Origin: Actinostola sp. cb2023
Taxonomy: Eukaryota > Cnidaria > Anthozoa > Actiniaria > Actinostolidae
Reading direction: 5' to 3'
Assembly: GCA_033675265.1 (NCBI GenBank)
Contig: JAUJYZ010001197.1
Coordinates: forward strand, 526,501 to 590,500
DNA length: 64,000 nucleotides
The stretch's first letter is position 1, and each line of letters begins with the position of its first letter. The notes below the pieces were generated by a model. The model saw nothing but the letters and a program-made list of their open reading frames with translations, searched no databases and was not told where the DNA came from. Of this stretch, positions 53,001 through 58,814 are shown piece after piece. Made by a program: the position numbers and the translations under genes.

Positions 53001-53328
53001 TTGGCAGGATTTGACGCTAATACGGAACTGAACTGAGAACAAACTTGCAGAATTGCGAAACTCCGCTTTGATGATATTCTTCGTTGCAAACTGTTTGTGG
53101 ATGATTATCATTATGGTTTTGGTAAAACAACCTTCCTTGAAGACTTTAGGTGTGGACCTTTTGGGACTGTCATTTTTAATAGTATATGGTACTGTTACAC
53201 TTTTCCAGTTCTTAGCCATGATTACCCATCGTCTGACAACATTGTTGCACGTACTTGCACGTGCACCCTGGGTGTGTTGTGAAAAGTCACATAAGAAGCC
53301 AAATAAGCCACACTTACAAGACCCGTGA
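25828..53328 (+). CDS. CHS: chitin synthase (type II, two SAM domains), 17 exons seen, 5' end missing
   Basis: The joined exons give about 1,316 codons of an integral membrane chitin synthase, which polymerises UDP-GlcNAc into chitin and pushes the chain across the plasma membrane. Visible parts in order are: N-terminal membrane segments (exons 1-2), the family-2 glycosyltransferase core with STMYHEE, TTDADVYF, GEDRW and QRRRW (exons 3-7), the following membrane cluster (exons 8-9), the chitin-synthase signature SWGTRE across exons 9/10, a serine/arginine-rich linker (exons 10-12), two SAM domains (exons 13-15 and 16), and a C-terminal membrane segment (exon 17). Exon phases run 0,1,0,1,0,1,2,1,1,1,1,1,0,0,0,1 without conflict. 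The first exon found starts in phase 0 inside a membrane region, so earlier exons must exist. One-base frame breaks in exons 16 and 17 are sequencing errors or inactivating changes. Confidence 0.93.
26129..26840 (+). repeat. (GACT)n / GACTGACTGACC microsatellite, about 0.7 kb
   Basis: Long imperfect tandem of GACTGACTGACC and GACTGACC units in the intron between exons 1 and 2, with a larger repeat of about 150 bp visible (compare 26400-26470 with 26575-26610). The SVGQ-type frames on the other strand come from the repeat and are not genes. Confidence 0.92.
26916..27642 (+). CDS. CHS: chitin synthase exon 2
   Basis: Acceptor TTGTTTAAG and donor ACAG|GTAAGA. It encodes 242 residues: MPGLQNKIGIP and SIAWSPKLRR (a conserved cytosolic motif of the family), a polar loop rich in S, N and G, then four hydrophobic segments including FYYFLVQLFVTFLGYHAAWL and YYLIGITALLLLGQFLSTGYY. 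It ends in phase 1 within LPSYTG. Confidence 0.9.
27779..28182 (+). CDS. CHS: chitin synthase exon 3 (start of catalytic domain)
   Basis: Acceptor AAATTCCAG and donor TCGAAG|GTAATG. It encodes the start of the GT2 domain: GALLEPFLLLNRR, VFICSTMYHEELYEMEQLL (UDP-binding region), HIFFDGS, and TPYGMQLSWLLPG near the end. It ends in phase 0. Confidence 0.93.
28495..28570 (+). CDS. CHS: chitin synthase exon 4
   Basis: Short exon of 76 nt with acceptor TTTAATTTAG and donor CAAAG|GTGAGA. It encodes VKNKKRWSQVMYMSYV and LDYRQRLLK. The KVKNKKRWSQVMYM block is a strongly conserved chitin synthase motif, which fixes frame and phase. It is too short to stand out as an open frame. Confidence 0.93.
28821..28970. 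repeat. foldback repeat in intron 4
   Basis: CAATTATTGAACTCGGTTTT... and ...CGTCCAATAATTG are inverted arms of about 60-65 bp with a shared GCAAATAATTATT core. No coding content. Confidence 0.75.
29127..29323 (+). CDS. CHS: chitin synthase exon 5 (DAD motif)
   Basis: Acceptor TTGCAACCGCAG and donor ATGAAG|GTATGC. It encodes VDDDEAFILTTDADVYF, carrying the aspartates that bind metal and nucleotide sugar, then GAVCGRTHPMGNGPLVWYQ and DYAIGHWFMK. It ends in phase 0. Confidence 0.95.
29590..29700. repeat. short inverted repeat in intron 5
   Basis: GCGGCCATGTTGGTAC near 29605 is mirrored by ACCAACATGGCCGCC near 29660, around AAGAGAAGCTAATGA. A related block lies at 31930-32010 in another intron. 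Confidence 0.6.
29739..29877 (+). CDS. CHS: chitin synthase exon 6
   Basis: Acceptor CATTTTCCAG and donor GATATGG|GTTAGT. It encodes VANHVFGSVLCCPGCFSLYR (the acceptor-binding CCPGCFS motif) and CKAVRDVLKEYATNVNEAFE. It ends in phase 1. Confidence 0.94.
30399..30654 (+). CDS. CHS: chitin synthase exon 7 (EDR and QRRRW)
   Basis: Acceptor CAATTTCTAG and donor GATTGG|GTGAGT. It encodes GEDRWFCTLMVEAGWRLAY, with the catalytic-base motif EDR, and EFYKQRRRWMPSTLANL, with QRRRW, which is essential for processive synthesis. A hydrophobic segment closes the exon (FAFIIYQVVLLMATLIG). It ends in phase 2. Confidence 0.96.
30998..31128 (+). CDS. CHS: chitin synthase exon 8
   Basis: Acceptor GTTTCCCACAG and donor TCACAAG|GTAAGG. 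It encodes GPSIVILFIVGGLVSLGGI and a second hydrophobic helix (VLVILLSILTIGYAIICLFF). It belongs to the membrane cluster that forms the translocation channel after QRRRW. Confidence 0.9.
31403..31756 (+). CDS. CHS: chitin synthase exon 9
   Basis: Acceptor CCCCGCCCAG and donor CATGG|GGTAAG or CATGGG|GTAAGT; the former keeps the downstream frame. It encodes DIQIKIAKFLTFAFAVIM, then STLYLAGLSGIFVLTAFMHP and the membrane segment ending VYSVVNMTDRSWG. The last residues open the SWGTRE signature. Confidence 0.93.
32381..32530 (+). CDS. CHS: chitin synthase exon 10 (SWGTRE)
   Basis: Acceptor GATGTTAAAG. It completes SWGTREGKN, then gives a polar linker with a Cys-rich patch (KCACCFQNC). The inferred donor is TTGA|GTAGTC, which joins to exon 11 in phase 1. 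If unspliced, the frame runs 29 bp further to a TAA at 32557-32559 that lies inside the inserted repeat at 32538. The donor is weak (GTAGTC), so splicing here is an inference. Confidence 0.8.
32538..33298. mobile_element. 761-bp TIR element (AATAAGCCAAGTC) next to exon 10
   Basis: Inverted ends of about 110-120 bp begin AATAAGCCAAGTCAGAGTTT and contain TGATTCCTGGAACCGAATCG. They start 8 bp downstream of the exon 10 donor. The interior has no gene but includes CACAGGAAGCCCAATCC at 33004. The terminal 9 bp match those of the element at 47170-47659. Confidence 0.85.
33938..34121. repeat. foldback repeat in intron 10
   Basis: AAATAAACCCCTTTCTGGC... and GCCAGAAGGGGTTTATTTA are arms of about 75 bp sharing GTATATCGGCTGATAATGTC. 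Loop of about 40 bp. Confidence 0.75.
34130..34391 (+). mobile_element. MITE (TATACAGCGATTTGC end), right end truncated at exon 11
   Basis: Matches the element at 49174-49449 over most of its length (shared TATATCGATATATAGTAATT and AGAGGGCTTATTCAGCCAT). The other copy ends GATTTTTACAGAATTTTTGC...; here the right end reads GATTTTTACAGACTTTTACAG and then becomes exon 11. The splice acceptor of exon 11 is thus at or in the end of this element. Confidence 0.7.
34392..34460 (+). CDS. CHS: chitin synthase exon 11 (small linker exon)
   Basis: 69 nt; acceptor ACTTTTACAG, or the alternative CTCTCAG at 34399, which would break phase with exon 10; donor CAGTG|GTAAGT. It encodes SQGDPKKPVESDNGSSIRHD, a polar linker. 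The call rests on matching phases on both sides and a strong donor, since the linker itself is not a conserved domain. Confidence 0.65.
34535..34635 (+). repeat. dispersed repeat shared with 35965-36065
   Basis: AGCTGGAAAGAGCTCGTTGA and neighbours recur inverted at 35965-36065. Transposon fragment; 34802-35660 holds further fragments (a TTGGGCTTCCTGTG end at 35025) but no gene that I can support. Confidence 0.6.
34641..34801. repeat. foldback repeat in intron 11
   Basis: Arms TCGCTTCACAAATTGC...AAAACCTTTG and the complement, about 65 bp each; one arm recurs at 36188-36257 next to the Polinton insertion. Confidence 0.75.
35660..36296. repeat. transposon fragments flanking the Polinton insertion
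   Basis: Contains inverted matches to 22860-22930, 25200-25260 (GCCGTCGGAGCGAAGCG) and 34535-34635. The Polinton landed in this older repetitive DNA. No gene. Confidence 0.6.
36297..36302. repeat. target-site duplication AACTAC of Polinton (left)
   Basis: AACTAC precedes the AGTAGTATA terminus; the same six bases follow the other end at 45882-45887. A 6-bp duplication is the rule for Polintons. Confidence 0.9.
36303..36785 (+). repeat. Polinton left terminal inverted repeat
   Basis: Begins AGTAGTATACAGAATAGCGG and pairs with 45394-45881 over about 480 bp with scattered changes. The AG/CT terminal dinucleotides are canonical for Polintons. Confidence 0.9.
37162..37542 (-). CDS. small zinc-finger-like Polinton protein, 126 aa
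   Basis: A complete frame starting MVNRVCRDCPILGCGANYL. The N-terminus has C-x4-C-x10-H-x4-H spacing (CPILGC...SNHLSDVH), a C2H2-type finger, followed by a basic tail with many K and R. It is divergent from the polymerase gene, with about 1.1 kb between them. Proteins of this kind accompany polymerase genes in some animal Polinton-like elements. The function is not known to me; DNA binding is inferred from the finger and the charge. Confidence 0.55.
   Translation of the reverse strand: MVNRVCRDCPILGCGANYLVKLSNHLSDVHQLDHVERRNYLQEAKLQPKVKVIIYQDTQLKRFKTLKSKRSRKDLMPSRRVDIFYQPSTPRKTRGSRSSNKFRRLNVVKSEKRVSTTRHQRCCHCV
37762..38588. mobile_element. 827-bp TTAA-target element inside the Polinton
   Basis: Inverted ends GGTAATTCCTTAG / CTGAGGAATTACC are flanked by TTAA on both sides (37758-37761 and 38589-38592), the target duplication of piggyBac-like and Kolobok-like elements. 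It lies between the two divergent Polinton genes. No transposase is present. Confidence 0.7.
38686..39654 (+). pseudogene. Polinton DNA polymerase B, N-terminal part with C2H2 fingers
   Basis: 322 codons beginning MAFVCDLCNKSFTQETNLVR. There are two clear C2H2 fingers (CDLCNKSF...H and CERCGNSF...H) and a third partial one (CQHCERKF). An acidic/basic spacer follows, and then the region that in related polymerases precedes the exonuclease domain (DDDKCFMWSILAALHP). A frameshift near 39625 ends this frame; the continuation is read at 39660-39785. A TATAAATT lies about 75 bp upstream of the ATG. Confidence 0.8.
40335..40526 (+). CDS. 63-aa basic ORF inside the interruption
   Basis: A frame starting MADKFRKLPKVHHKRVSCRG, about 30% K+R, with no domain that I recognise. 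It may be a fragment of a transposon protein or chance. No other support. Confidence 0.15.
   Translation: MADKFRKLPKVHHKRVSCRGNVPKLAPKWSVKISEVWQMSRKNKVARKESIDFLLTHKFRMKF
40880..41008. repeat. palindrome cluster, TTAGTATTCTGTATC
   Basis: Three linked inverted units built on GATACAGAATACTAATAAG and its complement; the middle one (CTTATTAGTATTCTGTATC and its mirror) is a perfect palindrome. A closely similar motif recurs at 63268-63370. Confidence 0.75.
41411..42293 (+). pseudogene. Polinton DNA polymerase B, exonuclease region
   Basis: Contains the exonuclease motif I region FAIYADFESLTT (D-x-E) and further on LHNLRGYDSHLIM and the IDSLQFM segment (exonuclease II/III neighbourhood). The frame changes near 41760. 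The stretch there joins CHIC directly to CNLNFQF, so the usual finger-like loop of about 30 residues between them is deleted. The frame then runs to 42225, where the next insertion begins. Confidence 0.85.
42226..42841. mobile_element. 616-bp TIR element with internal minisatellite inside the polymerase gene
   Basis: The ends GAGAGCAGTCAACGG and CCGTTGACCGCTCCTG are imperfect inverted repeats. ACCTTTC occurs on both sides (42219-42225 and 42842-42848). The polymerase frame before and after is in register once the 623 bp are subtracted. The interior carries about seven units of roughly 40 bp. Confidence 0.75.
42385..42715 (+). repeat. minisatellite, CCAAAAAAAACGTTTCCCAG units
   Basis: About seven units of 39-58 bp (CCAAAAAAAACGTTTCCCAG followed by GTGTTTTCAATCTGGAGAA). 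Open frames across it on either strand are repeat products. Confidence 0.85.
42851..43718 (+). pseudogene. Polinton DNA polymerase B, palm region (motifs A and B)
   Basis: Holds GEYHDLYLLSDVLLLADVFE, a GLRGGISMIS block, MYLDANNLYGWAMS (motif A) and FFKLMNNSVFGKTLEN (motif B). A TAA at 43031 interrupts the frame and a one-base shift occurs near 43170. Catalytic residues are recognisable, but the chain is broken. Confidence 0.9.
43723..44457 (+). pseudogene. Polinton DNA polymerase B, C-terminal part (motif C)
   Basis: 244 codons beyond a one-base shift at about 43716. It contains LLFTDTDSLCYDV, with the DTDS metal-binding motif C, and GLRPKMYSILF near the end. It closes DGITTLAHNHHKINSL, the usual end of these polymerases, before a TAA. 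In the intact family the enzyme copies the element with a protein primer. Confidence 0.9.
44460..45393. other. A-rich non-coding part of the Polinton
   Basis: No gene. It contains poly-A runs at 44828-44880 and long A-rich DNA to about 45170. An inverted pair, GTGTATATAGATAAAGATCT (45201) and its complement (45361-45385), borders the right terminal repeat. Confidence 0.6.
45394..45881 (-). repeat. Polinton right terminal inverted repeat
   Basis: Inverted match of 36303-36785, ending CTATACTACT, with one extra segment (GCTGACGTCACTTGTTTGTG near 45608). Confidence 0.9.
45967..46266 (+). CDS. CHS: chitin synthase exon 12 (S/R-rich linker)
   Basis: Acceptor CTTTCGACAG; inferred donor TCTA|GTATGT, which gives phase 1 and joins exon 13. 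It encodes EVFGVYENEGYEPDITTNSP, then a serine-rich linker with GRRRSRSLNALDDD, a possible phosphorylation site. If the donor is not used, the frame ends 27 bp later at a TGA (46293-46295), giving a form without SAM domains. Confidence 0.85.
46440..46820. repeat. repeat with ACGGTACGG motifs in intron 12
   Basis: Inverted or related blocks (GTTACGGTCACGGTACGG, CGTACCGTAACTACTTCCCA) recur at 49490 and 50770. Probably a MITE; the open frames here (up to 143 codons) lack domains. Confidence 0.5.
47048..47130 (+). CDS. CHS: chitin synthase exon 13 (SAM 1, start)
   Basis: Acceptor TATTTTTAG and donor AAGG|GTAAGA with GT at 47131. It encodes TSVDDLSADISPD then TTVEEWLMCMPDLR. VEEWL opens a SAM domain. 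Too short to appear as a long frame; fixed by phase and by the domain continuing in exon 14. Confidence 0.88.
47170..47659. mobile_element. 490-bp foldback element (AATAAGCCAGTTC) in intron 13
   Basis: Arms of about 130 bp start AATAAGCCAGTTCACGCTGT and share CCAACGAAATCGAGCGGAGT. The terminal AATAAGCCA matches the element beside exon 10. Confidence 0.8.
47830..47898 (+). CDS. CHS: chitin synthase exon 14 (SAM 1, middle)
   Basis: 23 codons: QYLINFVNHGYDNIAFISG then MTEQ. Acceptor TTTTTTAAG, donor GAACAG|GTATAG. Phase 0 at both ends. Confidence 0.88.
48075..48235 (-). repeat. (ATTGT)n microsatellite with retroposon 3' end
   Basis: About 29 copies of AATAC/CAATA on the + strand, directly followed by AACTTTTATTTAAACACG. 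On the minus strand this reads AATAAAAGTT(ATTGT)n, the form of a non-LTR retrotransposon or SINE 3' end with a pentanucleotide tail. The same tail follows the retroposon end at 63061-63120. Confidence 0.8.
48374..48472 (+). CDS. CHS: chitin synthase exon 15 (SAM 1, end)
   Basis: 33 codons: DLQAIDIEMRGHRNRLKRRI, AKLPKRDIEEGIP. Acceptor CATGTCTAG, donor ATACCG|GTAAGA. The basic last helix of the SAM fold is visible. Confidence 0.88.
48908..49111 (+). CDS. CHS: chitin synthase exon 16 (SAM 2) with a one-base break
   Basis: Acceptor TTTCCATCACAG and donor AACAAAG|GTGAGC. It encodes TDVKQWLVDLGLGEYWTHF and further to the TDFKVRK segment, a second SAM domain. The last helix (INMLCQAIKKLQ) is in another frame: one base is missing within GAGAAAGTTGC near 49050. 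With that base the exon would end in phase 1, exactly what exon 17 needs. This is a homopolymer-like spot, so a sequencing error is a good alternative to mutation. Confidence 0.85.
49174..49449 (+). mobile_element. 276-bp MITE (TATACAGCGATTTG termini)
   Basis: Inverted ends TATACAGCGATTTGTAAAAA and TTTTTGCAAATCGCTGTATA; full-length relative of the truncated copy at 34130-34391. The centre has ATATCGATATAT palindromes. Confidence 0.8.
49626..50698. mobile_element. 1,073-bp TIR element (GAGTGATGGCACTTAA termini), TA target
   Basis: Ends GAGTGATGACACTTAA and TTAAGTGCCATCACTC with TA on each side. The 32-bp inverted repeat continues with ACACGAGGGCGCAC, but on the left it is split by a smaller element at 49642. 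A minus-strand frame of 115 codons (50017-50364) has no domain that I recognise. Confidence 0.8.
49642..49749. mobile_element. 108-bp MITE nested at TTAA
   Basis: CCCGTGAAAC...GTTTCACGGG, flanked by TTAA at 49638-49641 and 49750-49753, inserted exactly inside the left inverted repeat of the element at 49626-50698. The intact right repeat shows a single TTAA at that position. Confidence 0.85.
50806..51522. mobile_element. TIR element (CACAGGTAACCCAAG) in intron 16
   Basis: Inverted ends of about 45 bp (ACAGGTAACCCAAGCTGTGT...). A foldback of about 190 bp lies inside (51281-51471, arms starting ATGTCAATAAAATCAATAAG). The terminal motif belongs to the CACAGGNARCCCAA group seen across the window. 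Confidence 0.75.
51570..51655 (+). mobile_element. non-LTR retroposon 3' end with (GATT)n tail
   Basis: CACGTTCGTATTTTGAACGA...GGATAAATAAACGATTGATTGATTG. The same 3' sequence occurs on the minus strand at 63070-63135, where the tail is (ATTGT)n. Confidence 0.65.
51716..52824. mobile_element. large-TIR element (TAAAGTGCTACTTGGACG) split by a Tigger-like MITE
   Basis: Arms of well over 100 bp start TAAAGTGCTACTTGGACGAA and also share GTTGAGTAGATGAC. The right arm is interrupted by the element at 52183-52738. No gene inside. Confidence 0.75.
52183..52738. mobile_element. 556-bp pogo/Tigger-like MITE, TA target
   Basis: CAGTGGAACCCCG...CGGGGTTCCACTG flanked by TA, with subterminal repeats of TATAACGGACACCCCG. 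The CAGTGGAACCCCG terminus is typical of pogo/Tigger transposons. No transposase is present. Confidence 0.85.
52888..53328 (+). CDS. CHS: chitin synthase exon 17 (C-terminal end) with a one-base break
   Basis: Acceptor TTTCCCTGGCAG. It encodes GQKKNRWARRQLEGL and KECDFWEKLRQECL, after which the frame meets a TGA at 53034. One base further the conserved end of the family appears: LRNSALMIFFVANCLWMI, then LLGLSFLIVYGTVTLFQFLA and a basic tail, to a stop at 53326-53328. One extra base near 53028-53031 explains the break. As it stands the protein would lose its last membrane segments. Confidence 0.87.
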
Positions 53329-53639
53329 GAACTACTTTACAGAGAAATTTAGTCAGATAAGCCAAAAACGGACAACGGGACAGGTTACATACAAGAGTGC
53401 TACTCTACAGAGTTTCAGAGTTAGTCTCTAGTCGTCTGCTGTAAAAGAGGGACTTGAAAGAACTACTTCTGATTATTGCTACACCAAAGTATTTAGTCAG
53501 TTTCAGATTCTAAAACTTATTAATAATTCATGAGGACAGAACAAAGAAACTGATCACTATTTAGACATGATCTTAATTAGCTGAACTTTTGCTTTGAATT
53601 TCTCCAAGAATTATACTAACTGAATTTGAACATTTGAAA
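53329..53639 (+). other. region after the chitin synthase stop
   Basis: Probably 3' untranslated sequence and flank. No AATAAA was found close to the stop, so the transcript end is unknown and the transcript might run into the satellite. Confidence 0.4.
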
Positions 53640-56600
53640 GAGTGCTACATCCAATGTCCAAACACCTCGAAGTTAGCTTAAAAATATCTGGCTGCACCTC
53701 AGGATTTTTTCAGCCCACTTCTCGGTGTTTAGATATCAGATGAAACACTCTTTCTTGTGTTTGATCTATTACTACTATCATATATCCAAACACTGCGCCT
53801 CATTGTTTCAACCCACTTCTCGGTGTTTGGATATCAGATGAAACACTCTTTCTTGTGTTTGATCTATTACTACTATCATATATCCAAACACTGCGCCTCA
53901 TTGTTTCAACCCACTTCTCGGTGTTTAGATATCAGATGAAACACTCTTTCTTGTGTTTGATCTATTACTACTATCCTATATCCAAACACTGTGCCTCATT
54001 GTTTCAACCCACTTCTTAGTGTTTAGATATCAGATGAAACACTCTTTCTTGTGTTTGATCTATTACTACTATCCTATATCCAAACACTGTGCCTCATTGT
54101 TTCAACCCACTTCTCAGTGTTTGGATATCAGATGAAACACTCTATCTTGTGTTTGATCTATTACTACTATCCTATATCCAAACACTGTGCCTCATTGTTT
54201 CAACCCACTTCTCAGTGTTTGGATATCAGATGAAACACTCTTTCTTGTGTTTGATCTATTACTACTATCATATATCCAAACACTGCGCCTCATTGTTTCA
54301 ACCCACTTCTCAGTGTTTGAATATCAGATGAAACACTCTTTCTTGTGTTTGATCTATTACTACTATCATATATCCAAACACTGTGCCTCATTGTTTCAAC
54401 CCACTTCTTGGTGTTTAGATATCAGATGAAACACTCTTTCTTGTGTTTGATCTATTACTACTATCATATATCCAAACACTGCGCCTCATTGTTTCAACCC
54501 ACTTCTCAGTGTTTAGATATCAGATGAAACACTCTTTCTTGTGTTTGATCTATTACTACTATCATATATCCAAACACTGCGCCTCATTGTTTCAACCCAC
54601 TTCTTGGTGTTTAGATATCAGATGAAACACTCTTTCTTGTGTTTGATCTATTACTACTATCATATATCCAAACACTGCGCCTCATTGTTTCAACCCACTT
54701 CTCAGTGTTTAGATATCAGATGAAACACTCTTTCTTGTGTTTGATCTATTACTACTATCCTATATCCAAACACTGCGCCTCATTGTTTCAACCCACTTCT
54801 CAGTGTTTGAATATCAGATGAAACACTCTTTCTTGTGTTTGATCTATTACTACTATCCTATATCCAAACACTGCGCCTCATTGTTTCAACCCACTTCTCA
54901 GTGTTTGAATATCAGATGAAACACTCTTTCTTGTGTTTGATCTATTACTACTATCCTATATCCAAACACTGCGCCTCATTGTTTCAACCCACTTCTCAGT
55001 GTTTGGATATCAGATGAAACACTCTTTCTTGTGTTTGATCTATTACTACTATCCTATATCCAAACACTGCGCCTCATTGTTTCAACCCACTTCTTGGTGT
55101 TTGGATATGAGATGAAACACTCTTTCTCGTGTTTGATCTATTACTACTATCATATATCCAAACACTGCGCCTCATTGTTTCAACCCACTTCTCAGTGTTT
55201 GGATATCAGGTGAAACACTCTTTCTTGTGTTTGATCTATTACTACTATCATATATCCAAACACTGCGCCTCATTGTTTCAACCCACTTCTCAGTGTTTGA
55301 ATATCAGATGAAACACTCTTTCTTGTGTTTGATCTATTACTACTATCATATATCCAAACACTGTGCCTCGTTGTTTCAACCCACTTCTCAGTGTTTGGAT
55401 ATCAGATGAAACACTCTTTCTTGTGTTTGATCTATTACTACTATCATATATCCAAACACTGCGCCTCATTGTTTCAACCCACTTCTCAGTGTTTGAATAT
55501 CAGATGAAACACTCTTTCTTGTGTTTGATCTATTACTACTATCATATATCCAAACACTGTGCCTCATTGTTTCAACCCACTTCTCAGTGTTTGGATATCA
55601 GATGAAACACTCTTTCTTGTGTTTGATCTATTACTACTATCATATATCCAAACACTGTGCCTCATTGCATGTTTCAACCCACTTCTCAGTGTTTGGATAT
55701 CAGATGAAACACTCTTTCTTGTGTTTGATCTATTACTACTATCATATATCCAAAACACTGCGCCTCATTGTTTCAACCCACTTCTCAGTGTTTAGATATC
55801 AGATGAAACACTCTTTCTTGTGTTTGATCTATTACTACTATCATATATCCAAACACTGCGCCTCATTGTTTCAATCCACTTCTCAGTGTTTGGATATCAG
55901 ACGAAACACTCTTTCTTGTGTTTGATTTATTACTACTATCATATATCCAAACACTGCGCCTCATTGTTTCAACCCACTTCTCAGTGTTTAGATATCAGAT
56001 GAAATACTCTTTCTTGTGTTTGATCTATTACTACTATCATATATCCAAACACTGCGCCTCATTGTTTCAATCCACTTCTCAGTGTTTGGATATCAGATGA
56101 AACACTCTTTCTTGTGTTTGATCTATTACTACTATCATATATCCAAACACTGTGCCTCATTGTTTCAATCCACTTCTCAGTGTTTGGATATCAGACGAAA
56201 CACTCTTTCTTGTGTTTGATCTATTACTACTATCATATATCCAAACACTGCGCCTCATTGTTTCAACCCACTTCTCAGTGTTTAGATATCAGATGAAATA
56301 CTCTTTCTTGTGTTTGATCTATTACTACTATCATATATCCAAACACTGCGCCTCATTGTTTCAACCCACTTCTCAGTGTTTAGATATCGGATGAAACACT
56401 CTTTCTTGTGTTTGATCTATTACTACTATCATATACCAAACACTGCGCCTCATTGTTTCAACCCACTTCTTGGTGTTTGGATATCAGATGAAATACTCTT
56501 TCTTGTGTTTGATCTATTACTACTATCATATATCCAAACACTGCGCCTCATTGTTTCAACCCACTTCTCAGTGTTTAGATATCAGATGAAATACTCTTTC

Positions 56601-57295
56601 TTGTGTTTGATCTATTACTACTATCCTATATCCAAACACTGCGCCTCATTGTTTCAACCCACTTCTCAGTGTTTAGATATCAGATGAAACACTCTTTCTT
56701 GTGTTTGATCTATTACTACTATCATATATCCAAACACTGCGCCTCATTGTTTCAACCCACTTCTCAGTGTTTGGATATCAGATGAAATACTCTTTCTTGT
56801 GTTTGATCTATTACTACTATCATATATCCAAACACTGCGCCTCATTGTTTCAACCCACTTCTCAGTGTTTGGATATCAGATGAAACACTCTTTCTTGTGT
56901 TTGATCTATTACTACTATCCTATATCCAAACACTGTGCCTCATTGTTTCAACCCACTTCTTGGTGTTTGGATATCAGATGAAACACTCTTTCTTGTGTTT
57001 GATCTATTACTACTATCATATATCCAAACACTGCGCCTCATTGTTTCAACCCACTTCTCAGTGTTTGGATATCAGATGAAACACTCTTTCTTGTGTTTGA
57101 TCTATTACTACTATCCTATATCCAAACACTGTGCCTCATTGTTTCAACCCACTTCTCGGTGTTTGGATATCAGATGAAACACTCTTTTTTGTGTTTGATC
57201 TATTACTACTATCATATATCCAAACACTGCGCCTCATTGTTTCAACCCACTTCTCGGTGTTTGGATATCAGATGAAACACTCTTTCTTGTGTAGA
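53640..57295 (+). repeat. 98-bp satellite array, about 36 units
   Basis: Highly uniform units of 98 bp (for example GTGTTTGATCTATTACTACT then ATCATATATCCAAACACTGC). Each unit contains ATATCCAAACACTG and, about 25 bp later, its complement CAGTGTTTGGATAT, so each can form a hairpin with a 14-bp stem. Units vary at fixed positions (TATCATATA/TATCCTATA, GTGCC/GCGCC, TCTCAG/TTCTTGG). A degenerate unit at 53640-53740 starts the array. Because 98 is not a multiple of 3, the 60- to 134-codon frames across it are artefacts. Confidence 0.95.
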
Positions 57296-57299
57296 CAAT

Positions 57300-57925
57300 T
57301 GTTTCAAGAATTTCTCAATTTGTTTTTGTTGTTGTTTTAATTATGAAACTAAAACTTTATTAAATTCAAAATCAATGATATATTTTAAATACAAAATATT
57401 AAATACAAGAATTAAAGTAAAACAAACTAAAAACTATGTAGAACAAATATAAATATAAATAATGTACTATGTGATCAAATAATAATATTAATAATAATAA
57501 TAATAATAAAATAACTATGAATTTCTCAATTGAACTAGTTATGTCACACTTTTCTATTTTTTAACAAAAAAGTATTAAAAAAACAAACACTTTTATCTTC
57601 ATTATTTTTGTCCAGAAACAGATTACTTTCATGATTTGTTTCCCAATTATATATACAGTGTATCAATGAATCTTTGTTTGTACAACTACTGATTTTGTAT
57701 TTTACTTTAGTTTTAAAATTTAGTTTGTCACAAGTGTCATAGTCTAATAATTAGGGATGTAAAAATTATAAAACAAAAATTCAGAAAAAATACCTGAATC
57801 CTAAATACTAACAGTAATTAAATTCTAAAAATATAAAATATGTGATATAATTATATATAACTAGTCACAAAAAGGTTGACCTACATCGTAAATAACTGAT
57901 CACAATGCCATCAGCTGACAGACTG
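57300..57925. other. AT-rich DNA, no gene
   Basis: Includes (AAT)n at 57478-57510. Nothing else recognised. Confidence 0.6.
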
Positions 57926-58385
57926 GTCCAGATAAACACGCAAACAACAATGATTCCAGTAATCTTTGATTCAAACTTTTAGATCATACTCATAATAAAG
58001 TCGCTTTAGTCGGTTAATGATTCCAGTATAATGTTTGATTCAAACTTTTAGGTCATACTCGTAATAAAGTCGCTTTAGTCGGTTGTCAAGATAAACACAC
58101 AAACACAATGATTCTAGTAATCTTTGATTCAAACTTTTAGATCAAACTCCTAATAAAGCCGCTAAACACACAAACAACAATGATTCCAGTAATCTTTGAT
58201 TCAAACTTTTAGATCATACTCCTAATAAAGCCGCTAAACACACAAACACAATGATTCTAGTAATCTTTGATTCAAACTTTTAGATCAAACTCCTAATAAA
58301 GCCGCTAAACACACAAACAACAATGATTCCAGTAATCTTTGATTCAAACTTTTAGATCATACTCATAACTAAAGCCGCTTTATTA
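57925..58385 (+). repeat. tandem repeat of about 72 bp
   Basis: Six or so units with AATGATTCCAGTAATCTTTG and TTCAAACTTTTAGATCATAC then CTAATAAAGCCGCT; alternating units differ (ATTCCAG/ATTCTAG). Confidence 0.85.
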
Positions 58386-58814
58386 GTCGGTTGTCGCCGA
58401 GATGCAAACACAAACAGATTTTGTAATTTCGTGATCGACTCGCTTTTTCATATATCAGTTTCGACTAGGGGAAACAACTATTCAAAACTTGTTAAAGTTC
58501 GCGCCCAAAAGTTGTTAACGCTCTATGAACTTTTCAAAGTTCGCGCCCAAAAGTTTTGAACGCTCTATGAACTATGGTATTATACTCTGATTGACTTTCA
58601 GTTGGCTATTACAAAAAAGAGCAGGGGACTGGGACCAAGTCCGTAAAACTAATTCAATAAGAAACTAGCAAAAGTGGGCATCATTTTCTGACAGAGCAGA
58701 TCAAACTTAGCTAATCTGGAAAGTTTGGTGAACTTTGGCTTAATATTGATGATGCTAGAGGGCATCAAAGATGTACATTTTCCCATACAAACTCTTTATT
58801 TTTTTACGTTGTCT

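Noticed and set aside
53640..57295. CRISPR-like array
   Set aside because: Units are contiguous 98-bp copies without unique spacers, and the genome is eukaryotic.
53757..57340. A long series of overlapping 60- to 134-codon frames with near-identical products (MFDLLLLSYIQ...)
   Set aside because: They are readings of the 98-bp satellite in shifting frames. The unit length is not a multiple of three and no start, splice or domain evidence exists.
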